Assembly: GCA_025936205.1 (NCBI GenBank)
Contig: JAICTU010000375.1
Span: 1 to 9,067 of the forward strand
Length of the DNA stretch: 9,067 nt
Direction of reading: 5' to 3'
DNA from: Polyangiaceae bacterium
Lineage (GTDB): Bacteria > Myxococcota > Polyangia > Polyangiales > Polyangiaceae
Below are positions 1 through 6,287 of this stretch, piece by piece. Each line of letters begins with the position of its first letter. The stretch's first letter is position 1. The notes beneath the pieces were generated by a model. It worked only from the letters and a program-made list of their open reading frames with translations, did no database searches and was not told where the DNA came from. Made by a program: the position numbers and the translations under genes.

Positions 1-963
1 TGGGTCCAGGTGGAGACGGCTTCGGCGGCGTTCGGGCAGGGCATCAGCGTGACCAACCTGCAGATGGCCCTGGCGACGGCGGCGATCGCCAACGGTGGCA
101 AACTGCTGGAGCCGACGCTGGTGAAGCGCGTGCAGAGCGGCACGGGCGAGCTGGTGAGGGAAGCGGCGCCGCGCGTCCGCCGGCAGGTCGTTTCGGCCGC
201 GGTGGCGCGGACCGTGGCCGAGATGATGGTGGGCGTGACCGAAGGCAACGGAACGGGGGTTCAGGCGCGCGTGGATGGCTTCAGCGTGGCCGGGAAGACC
301 GGCACGGCGCAAAAGACGGACCCCAAGACCGGGCGTTACTCTCGGGACGGGTTCGTGGCGTCGTTTGTGGGTTTCGTTCCCGCGCGGCAGCCTGTACTGG
401 CGATGGCAGTGACCTTTGACGAGCCGATGGTGGAACACGGGGGAGGCGCGGTCGCGGGGCCCGTGTTCCGGCGCATCGCCGAGGCCGCGCTCAACTACCT
501 CGGCGTGACCCCGGAGGGTACGCGCGTGGCCGACCTGCAGAAGCTGGTCGGTGCGGCCGATCCGGCGCGCGCGGCGACCGAGATGATGCGGCGTGCCGGC
601 GGTCGCGAGCCGCCGGTGCAGGAAGTGCGGGACGACCGGCAGGCGCTGAAACCTGGCCTGGTGCGCATCCCCGATCTGACGGGGTTTCCCGTGCGCGAGG
701 CCGTGCACAAGGGCATCGAGCTGGGACTCCAGCCTCGAGTGGTGGGTACCGGTTTGCTGGCACGTCAGGAGCCGGGACCTGGAGCGGTGCTCGAAAAAGG
801 CGAGACCCTCGTGCTGGTCTTCGAACCAGCGCCGGGACGAACGCGAGTAGTTCTGGTCTCTCCCTGTCCGAGCTCCTGGCGGAACTGTCGGAGTTCGAGC
901 CGCGGCTCGAAGGGGATCCGCAGGTTCGGGTCAACGATCTGGGGCAGGACTCGCGCAGCGTGA
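1..963 (+). CDS. ftsI: Division-specific penicillin-binding protein (FtsI/PBP3-type transpeptidase) with C-terminal PASTA domain, 5' partial
   Basis: This is the C-terminal part of a class B PBP, the D,D-transpeptidase that crosslinks septal peptidoglycan as partner of FtsW. The reading frame is open from base 1, so the start, membrane anchor and the SxxK and SxN motifs lie upstream of the window. Visible are the 'AFGQGISVTNLQMA' stretch typical of the end of the active site, the third catalytic motif KTGT (codons at 295-306), and the closing 'FVASFVGFVPA' strand. A linker (about 500-660) leads to one PASTA domain (about 661-828, starting VRIPDLTGFPV), a fold that in other PBPs and Ser/Thr kinases contacts peptidoglycan or beta-lactams. 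After the PASTA domain the frame runs about 40 more codons of Arg/Ser/Trp-rich sequence to a TGA at 961-963. That stretch is the murE N-terminus read in another frame, so the true end may be nearer 835-850. SpoVD-like or PBP2-like naming would also fit; the division role is inferred from position. Confidence 0.9.
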   Translation, partial: WVQVETASAAFGQGISVTNLQMALATAAIANGGKLLEPTLVKRVQSGTGELVREAAPRVRRQVVSAAVARTVAEMMVGVTEGNGTGVQARVDGFSVAGKTGTAQKTDPKTGRYSRDGFVASFVGFVPARQPVLAMAVTFDEPMVEHGGGAVAGPVFRRIAEAALNYLGVTPEGTRVADLQKLVGAADPARAATEMMRRAGGREPPVQEVRDDRQALKPGLVRIPDLTGFPVREAVHKGIELGLQPRVVGTGLLARQEPGPGAVLEKGETLVLVFEPAPGRTRVVLVSPCPSSWRNCRSSSRGSKGIRRFGSTIWGRTRAA

Positions 964-2351
964 CTGCCGGCACGTTGTTCGTGGCGCGCCCCGGCAGCAA
1001 CACGGATGGGCTCCGTTATGCCCGGGACGCGGAGCGCCGCGGCGCCGCGGCGGTGATGATCGCGGCGGATGCACAACCGCCGCCGCTCTCTTGCCCCGTG
1101 CTGCGAGTGAAGGAGCTGCCCCGCGCGCTCTCGCTCGCGGCCGAGGCCGTGCATGGGCATCCGAGCCGCAGCCTGCGGCTCTCCGGCATCACGGGTACCA
1201 ACGGCAAGACCACGGTCTCGTGGCTGGTGCAGCGAGCGCTGGAAGCTCTCGACGTGTGCTGCGGCCGCATCGGCACGCTCGGCATCGAAGCAGCGGGGCA
1301 GCATCAGGAGACTCCGCTCACGACGCCCGAGGCCGACTCAGTGTCGCGCAGCCTGGCGTGGATGCGCGGCCTCGGTGCGAGCCACGCGACCATGGAAGTG
1401 TCGAGCGTGGCGCTGGTGACGGCGCGCGTGGAAGCCTTGCGCTTCGAGGTGGCAGCCTTCACCAACCTGACCCGAGATCACCTCGACTTTCACGGCAACA
1501 TCGAGGCGTATCGTGCGGCGAAGGCACGGCTTTTTCTGGAGCTCGGTCCCCAGGTGAGCGTGCTGAATCAGGATGATGATTTCGGCCGCTGGCTGGCGGA
1601 GCGTGCCCCGGGCCGCGTCATCACCGTAGGCTCGAGCAGCGAGTGCGATATCCAGGGCACCGAGCTGGTGGCGCGACCGGAGGGAGTGGTGGGCGAGCTG
1701 AGCGCCTTCGGGCGGCGGCTAGAGCTGCGGACCCGGCTGGTCGGGCGCCACAATGCCGAGAATCTGCTGGTCGCGTTCGGCGTGCTCGCGGCGTATGGCG
1801 CCGATCTGGCGCTGGCCGCCGCGGCGTTGTCCGAGGTCGAGCCCGTACCGGGGCGGCTGGAGCGCTGTGATGGCTCCGACGATGACTGCGTCGTGCTGGT
1901 CGACTACGCGCACACACCGGATGCGCTCGAGCGTGTGCTCACGGCGCTGAGCCCGGTGCGCGGCGGCAAGCTGATCTGTGTGTTCGGCTGCGGCGGGCAG
2001 CGCGACCCGGGCAAGCGCTTTCCGATGGGCAAGGCGGTCGGAGAGCGCGCGCAGCTGGCGATCCTGACCAACGATAACCCGCGCGGGGAGTCGCCCGAGG
2101 CCATCGCCGAGCAAGTCGAGTCGGGCTTGCGCGCCACCGGCGCGCGCTACGAGGTGATCCTCGATCGAGAGGCGGCCATCGAACGTGCCGTCTCCGGGGC
2201 GGAACCGGGCGATGTGATCCTGCTCGCCGGCAAGGGCCACGAGACCTATCAGGTGATCGGGTCACAGACCTTGCCCTTCGACGATCGTGAGGTGGCGCGC
2301 CAGGCTTTGCAGCGGCGGCGCGCCGCGCGCGAGGGCGGAGTGGCGCACTGA
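864..2351 (+). CDS. murE: UDP-N-acetylmuramoyl-L-alanyl-D-glutamate--2,6-diaminopimelate ligase (MurE)
   Basis: This cytosolic ATP-dependent ligase adds meso-diaminopimelate to UDP-MurNAc-L-Ala-D-Glu. From a putative CTG at 864 it is 495 residues, the usual MurE length. The N-terminal UDP-binding domain holds the conserved DSR motif (about residues 29-31) followed by 'GTLFVA'. Next come the ATP P-loop GTNGKTT (111-117), the NLTRDH metal/ATP motif (201-206), the lysine expected to be carbamylated (K220, in AYRAAK), VDYAHTPD (346-353), and DNPR (404-407), which in characterised MurE enzymes marks meso-DAP rather than lysine specificity. GKGHE (456-460) closes the list. The first canonical start in frame is GTG at 960, which overlaps the upstream TGA (GTGA) and gives 463 residues. 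It would delete DSR and the first strand, so I place the start upstream. No ATG, GTG or TTG exists in frame back to at least 720, so the start is uncertain: CTG initiation or a sequence error. Confidence 0.93.
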   Translation: MSELLAELSEFEPRLEGDPQVRVNDLGQDSRSVTAGTLFVARPGSNTDGLRYARDAERRGAAAVMIAADAQPPPLSCPVLRVKELPRALSLAAEAVHGHPSRSLRLSGITGTNGKTTVSWLVQRALEALDVCCGRIGTLGIEAAGQHQETPLTTPEADSVSRSLAWMRGLGASHATMEVSSVALVTARVEALRFEVAAFTNLTRDHLDFHGNIEAYRAAKARLFLELGPQVSVLNQDDDFGRWLAERAPGRVITVGSSSECDIQGTELVARPEGVVGELSAFGRRLELRTRLVGRHNAENLLVAFGVLAAYGADLALAAAALSEVEPVPGRLERCDGSDDDCVVLVDYAHTPDALERVLTALSPVRGGKLICVFGCGGQRDPGKRFPMGKAVGERAQLAILTNDNPRGESPEAIAEQVESGLRATGARYEVILDREAAIERAVSGAEPGDVILLAGKGHETYQVIGSQTLPFDDREVARQALQRRRAAREGGVAH

Positions 2352-3814
2352 TGGCGTCGCTGATCCCCGAAAACCGGGCGCGCTTCAGCCATCGCGAATT
2401 GATCGACGCCACGCAGGGCAGCTGCCCCGACTTCGACGGCGAGATCGCTGGTATTTCGACGGACAGTCGCGCTGCGCTCGCCGGCAAGCTGTTCGCGGCG
2501 TTGCCAGGTGAGCGCTTCGACGGGCACGACTTCGTGGCCGCGGCTTCCCGGCAGGGCGCGCGGGTGGTGATGGTCGAGCACGAGTCGGGCGGTGCCGCGC
2601 CGGCGCTCCAGCTCCGGGTGCGTTCGACCCTGGATGCACTGGGCAATCTGGCCCGTTTCCACCGCACCCGCTGGGGGGGCCGTGTGATCGGTGTCGCCGG
2701 CTCCGTGGGCAAAACCACCACCCGCAGCAGCCTCACGGCCGTGGCGCTGGCCGCCGGGGCTCGCGTGCACAGCCCGCGCGGCAATCTGAACAACCTGATC
2801 GGCGTGCCGATGGTGCTGTTCGGGTTGTCGGACGCGCACGAGCTCGGCGTGGTGGAGATCGGCACCAATCACACCGGCGAGGTGGCCCGCCTGAGTCACG
2901 TGGTCCGGCCCGACGTGGCCGTGCTCACGCGCATTTCGCTGGAGCACTCCGAAGGGCTCGGCGGTCTGGATGCGATCGAGCAGGAAGAAGGCGCGGTGCT
3001 GCGCGCTCTCTCGCCGCACGGTATCGCCGTGGTCAACGCGGACGACGAACGCTGCCTGAGGCAGGCCGCGCACTGTGCCGCCCGGCGCGTCGTCCGCTAT
3101 GGTCTGGCCCAGAGCGCCGAGCGCAGCGGCGCGGAATATCGGATCTCCAGCCACCAGAGCCTCTCCCCCCAGCTCACCCGCGTGTGCATCGCGCGGCCCG
3201 GCGGGCCCGAGCTCGAGCTCGACAGCCCCTTGCTCGGCCTGCCCGGCGCTTATGCACTGACCGCCGCCATCGCCGCGAACGAAGCGCTGCTCGAGCGCCC
3301 GCTCGAACGGGCCGAGCTAGAGAGCGCGCTCGCATCCCCGTTGCTGGGGGAGCCGGGGCGGCTCTGCGCGGTCGAGCTGGGAGACGGCAGCCTGGTGCTG
3401 GACGATACGTACAACTCCAGCCCGGCCAGCGTGCGCAGCTCGGCAGCAGTAGCGCGCGATCTGGCGCGCCAGCGCGGGAGCCGGCTGGTGCTGGTGATCG
3501 GCGAGATGCGTGAGCTCGGCGCGTTCTCCAGCGCGGCGCATCGCGAGCTCGGGCCGGATCTGGCCAGCCTCGATCCAGATGTGCTGATCGCGTTCGGCGG
3601 CGACTCCCAGGAGCTGCTCGCAGGGCTCGGGGGCGTGCGCGCGCGGACGGCCTTTGCGCTGGATGCACCCGGCGCGCTGGAGCTGCTGGAAGGGGAGCGG
3701 CGCCCGGGCGATGTGATCCTGGTCAAGGCCTCGCGGGGGCTGCGCGCAGAGCGGATTGTGGCGGGGCTGTCGGCGGGCGCAGGTACCGCAGTGGCCGAGG
3801 GCCACCGGTCGTGA
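2351..3814 (+). CDS. murF: UDP-N-acetylmuramoyl-tripeptide--D-alanyl-D-alanine ligase (MurF)
   Basis: This ligase joins D-Ala-D-Ala to UDP-MurNAc-tripeptide with ATP, completing the cytoplasmic pentapeptide precursor. It has 487 residues, slightly longer than typical (about 450-460). The N-terminal domain has TDSR (37-40) and 'ALPGERFDGHDF' (50-61). The central domain has the P-loop GSVGKTTT (117-124), GNLNNLIGVP (144-153) and VVEIGTNH (167-174). The C-terminal domain has DDTYNSSP (351-358), IGEMRELG (383-390) and VKASRG (458-463). The ATG at 2351 overlaps the murE stop by one base (TGATG); a GGAG at 2337-2340 can serve as ribosome binding site. Two usually conserved positions differ. The segment corresponding to NxxxAH reads TRISLEH (193-199), and the residue aligned with the carbamylated lysine (K202 in E. 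coli MurF) is Glu213. The other motifs and the location leave little doubt about identity. Confidence 0.95.
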   Translation: MASLIPENRARFSHRELIDATQGSCPDFDGEIAGISTDSRAALAGKLFAALPGERFDGHDFVAAASRQGARVVMVEHESGGAAPALQLRVRSTLDALGNLARFHRTRWGGRVIGVAGSVGKTTTRSSLTAVALAAGARVHSPRGNLNNLIGVPMVLFGLSDAHELGVVEIGTNHTGEVARLSHVVRPDVAVLTRISLEHSEGLGGLDAIEQEEGAVLRALSPHGIAVVNADDERCLRQAAHCAARRVVRYGLAQSAERSGAEYRISSHQSLSPQLTRVCIARPGGPELELDSPLLGLPGAYALTAAIAANEALLERPLERAELESALASPLLGEPGRLCAVELGDGSLVLDDTYNSSPASVRSSAAVARDLARQRGSRLVLVIGEMRELGAFSSAAHRELGPDLASLDPDVLIAFGGDSQELLAGLGGVRARTAFALDAPGALELLEGERRPGDVILVKASRGLRAERIVAGLSAGAGTAVAEGHRS

Positions 3815-4941
3815 TCTACGAGCTGCTCTACCCGCTGAGCACGCGCTTCGGTTGGGCCAGCGTGCTCAACGTGCTCCGCTATGTGCCCTTCCGCATCATC
3901 ATGGCGACGCTGACCGCCATGTTGCTCTGTTTTTGCCTGGCGCCCTGGTTCATACGCCAGCTGCAGAGCAAGCAGATCGGTCAAGTCATCCGCAAGGATG
4001 GGCCGGCGTCCCATCAGATCAAGGCGGGCACGCCCACGATGGGCGGCGCCCTGATCCTGCTGGCCCTCTTGGTCTCCACGATCCTGTGGGCCGATGTGCA
4101 CAATGTCTTCGTGATGGCCACGGCCGGCGTGACCGCGGGCTACGGGCTGATCGGCTACCTCGACGATCACCTCAAGATCGTGGCCCGCAACAGCAAGGGC
4201 CTGCCGGGTCGCTACAAGATCCTGGGACAGGTGAGCGTCGGCGGTCTGGGGCTCGCGTACAGCTTCATCGACTTCGGCAATCTGCCCGAGAGCTGGCTCG
4301 AGATCCGCACGCGGCTGTCGATCCCCTTCGTGGCATTCTCCAAGCATCCCGTCGAGTTGCCGCTCTGGCTTTACCTTGCCTTCGCGCTCTTCGTGCTGGT
4401 CGCGTTCAGCAATGCGGTGAACCTCACCGACGGCCTCGACGGGTTGGCGATCGGCCCGGTGATGATCAACGCGGGCACCTATCTGATCTGGTCTTACGTG
4501 GCGGGTCTGGTGCTGTTCGGGCGCCCCCTGGCGCAGTACCTCGACATCGCGGGTACGCCGGAAATGGGGGAGTTGGCGGTGTTTTCCGCTGCGGTGATCG
4601 GGGCCGGCATCGGATTCCTCTGGTACAACACCTATCCGGCGCAGGTGTTCATGGGCGACGTGGGCGCGCTGGCGCTCGGGGGCGGCCTCGGCATGCTGGC
4701 CATTCTCACCAAGAATGAGCTGCTCAGCGTGCTGGTGGGCGGCATCTTCGTGATCGAGAACGTGAGCGTGGTGACTCAGGTCATCTCTTTCAAGTTGTTC
4801 GGCAAACGTGTGTTTTTGATGGCTCCCATCCACCACCACTTCGAAAAGAAGGGTTGGGCCGAGCCCAAGATTATTGTCCGGTTCTGGATCATTTCGATAT
4901 TGCTCGCGTTGATCGGCCTATCCTCGCTGAAACTCCGATGA
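3811..4941 (+). CDS. mraY: Phospho-N-acetylmuramoyl-pentapeptide-transferase (MraY)
   Basis: This integral membrane enzyme transfers phospho-MurNAc-pentapeptide from UDP to undecaprenyl phosphate, giving lipid I, the first membrane step of the pathway. At 376 residues it is close to the usual 360, with about ten hydrophobic segments. Family landmarks are all present: GQVIRKDGPASH (57-68), GTPTMGG (73-79), the Asp pair in GYLDDHLK (D118/D119, Mg/substrate site), NAVNLTDGLDG (201-211), NTYPAQVFMGDVG (273-285), and HHHFEKKGWAEPK (341-353) before the last helix. The GTG start at 3811 overlaps the murF stop by 4 nt (GTGA). It gives an N-terminus that lines up well with E. coli MraY, so no alternative start is needed. 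A GAGG at 3797-3800 lies 10 nt upstream. Nothing about the gene is unusual. Confidence 0.97.
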   Translation: MIYELLYPLSTRFGWASVLNVLRYVPFRIIMATLTAMLLCFCLAPWFIRQLQSKQIGQVIRKDGPASHQIKAGTPTMGGALILLALLVSTILWADVHNVFVMATAGVTAGYGLIGYLDDHLKIVARNSKGLPGRYKILGQVSVGGLGLAYSFIDFGNLPESWLEIRTRLSIPFVAFSKHPVELPLWLYLAFALFVLVAFSNAVNLTDGLDGLAIGPVMINAGTYLIWSYVAGLVLFGRPLAQYLDIAGTPEMGELAVFSAAVIGAGIGFLWYNTYPAQVFMGDVGALALGGGLGMLAILTKNELLSVLVGGIFVIENVSVVTQVISFKLFGKRVFLMAPIHHHFEKKGWAEPKIIVRFWIISILLALIGLSSLKLR

Positions 4942-6287
4942 TCGAACTCGCGGGCAAGAACGTATACGTCGTCGGGCTCGGCCTGAGTGGCGTAGCGGCC
5001 GTGGAGCTCTGCGTCGCTCGGGGCGCGCGCGTGGTCGGTGTGGATCGCAAGCCGCGCGCTCAGCTCGGGGACGCGGCCCGGGCGCTCAGCGTGCCGGTGC
5101 AGACCGAGGACGAGGCGGCGGGCTCGCTCGGCCGCGCGGATCTGATCGTGGTCTCGCCCGGTGTCGACGGCTTCGCTGCCTTGCAGGCGGCCGAGGCGGC
5201 CGGCGTGCCTGTGATCGGCGAGATCGAGCTCGCCGCCCGCCTGCTGAGCGCGCCCCTGTGCGCCATCGGGGGCACGAACGGCAAGAGCACGACCACCGAG
5301 CTGGTCGCGGAGATGCTGAGGCGCGACGGACGGCGCGTGTTCTGCGGGGGCAACCTCGGAACCCCGCTGGCGGAAGCCGTGGGCGAGAGCTGGGATGCCC
5401 TGGTGGTGGAGGTGTCGAGCTTTCAGCTGGAGCGAGCACCGGAGTTCCGGCCGCGTGTCAGTGTGCTCCTGAACATCACCGACGATCACCTCGATCGTCA
5501 CGGCAGCTTCGAGGCTTACGCGCACGCCAAGGGCAACGCCTTCGCCAACCAGCAGCCGGGCGACGTCGCCGTGGCGCCGTTCGGCGATGCGGTGGTGGAG
5601 CGCCAGGTGCGCCGCGGCCAGGCGCGTGTGCTGCGCTTTGGCAGCGACGGAGATTACGTGCTGCGCGACAACGCCGTGCTCGAGGCGAGCAGCGGTGAGA
5701 CTTTCTCACTGCTCGGCACGCAGCTCCTGGCGCGCCACAACCAGCTCAATGCCGCGGCCTCCGTCGCGGCGGCTCGGGCCCTCGGGGCCTGCGCGGAGGC
5801 GGTGCGTTCCGGGCTCGCGGCGTACCGGCTGCTGCCGCACCGGCTGGCGTGGGTCCGGTCGGTGCAGGGCGTGAGCTTTTACGACGACTCCAAGGCCACC
5901 AACGTCGGCGCTGCGGTGGCCGCGATCGACAGCCTGCTGGAGCCGAAGCTGGTGCTGATCGCCGGTGGCAAGGGCAAGGACGGCTCCTACGAGCCGCTGG
6001 TGCAGGCGCTGGAACGGCGCGCTCGAGCGGTGGTCTTGATCGGTGAAGCCGCGCCGCTGATCGCCGGGGCCGTGCAGGGCAGGGTGGAAGCCGAGCAGGC
6101 GCCCAACCTCGACGTGGCCGTGGAGCGCGCCTACCGGCTCGCGCGTCCGGGCGATGCCGTGCTCCTGGCACCCGCGTGTGCCAGCTTCGACATGTTTCGC
6201 AGCTACGCCGATCGTGGCGAGCAGTTCGTGCAGGCCGTGGAGCGCCTCGCCGGCGCCGAGGAGCGAGCAGGAGGCGCGCGCACATGA
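4938..6287 (+). CDS. murD: UDP-N-acetylmuramoyl-L-alanine--D-glutamate ligase (MurD)
   Basis: This cytosolic ligase adds D-glutamate to UDP-MurNAc-L-Ala using ATP. It has 449 residues, standard for MurD. The Rossmann-like N-terminal domain opens with VVGLGLSG (11-18) and has VSPGV (72-76). The ATPase domain has GTNGKSTT (112-119), VEVSSFQLE (157-165) and NITDDHLDRHG (179-189), plus the lysine expected to be carbamylated, K198, in AYAHAKGN. The C-terminal domain has LPHRL (299-303), DDSKATN (316-322), GGKGKDGSY (343-351) and PACASFDMF (412-420). The frame stays open upstream to at least 4854. The ATG at 4938 is preferred because translation from there begins exactly at the conserved 'IELAGKNVYVVG' and makes an ATGA overlap with the mraY stop. 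No convincing Shine-Dalgarno sequence precedes it, so initiation probably depends on coupling to mraY. Confidence 0.97.
   Translation: MIELAGKNVYVVGLGLSGVAAVELCVARGARVVGVDRKPRAQLGDAARALSVPVQTEDEAAGSLGRADLIVVSPGVDGFAALQAAEAAGVPVIGEIELAARLLSAPLCAIGGTNGKSTTTELVAEMLRRDGRRVFCGGNLGTPLAEAVGESWDALVVEVSSFQLERAPEFRPRVSVLLNITDDHLDRHGSFEAYAHAKGNAFANQQPGDVAVAPFGDAVVERQVRRGQARVLRFGSDGDYVLRDNAVLEASSGETFSLLGTQLLARHNQLNAAASVAAARALGACAEAVRSGLAAYRLLPHRLAWVRSVQGVSFYDDSKATNVGAAVAAIDSLLEPKLVLIAGGKGKDGSYEPLVQALERRARAVVLIGEAAPLIAGAVQGRVEAEQAPNLDVAVERAYRLARPGDAVLLAPACASFDMFRSYADRGEQFVQAVERLAGAEERAGGART
6269..6274 (+). promoter_or_regulatory. Strong ribosome binding site for ftsW
   Basis: AGGAGG, a full Shine-Dalgarno core, sits 9 nt before the ATG at 6284, inside the last codons of murD. 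It fixes that ATG as the ftsW start even though the frame is open further upstream to at least 6176. Confidence 0.8.

Noticed and set aside
793..800. A5 run (GAA AAA GGC) as a possible programmed -1 frameshift site joining the PBP to MurE
   Set aside because: A slip here would put the ribosome in the murE frame, but it is not a full slippery heptamer and would cut off the last strand of the PASTA domain; no stimulatory structure was apparent by eye.
960..963. GTGA overlap as the genuine PBP stop/murE start
   Set aside because: It resembles the other 4-nt junctions, but starting there removes the conserved MurE DSR motif, and the PBP end is out-of-frame murE sequence. It may be a coincidence or an internal start.
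3756..4718. A 320-codon + strand frame overlapping mraY in another phase
   Set aside because: Shadow frame typical of high-GC DNA; Arg/Gly/His-rich, no family features, fully covered by mraY.
3250..4839. Long open frame of 529 codons on the - strand, antisense to murF/mraY
   Set aside because: It mirrors the codon pattern of the opposite-strand mur genes; the translation is His/Gln/Arg/Asp-rich with no recognisable domain, and mraY on the + strand is unequivocal.
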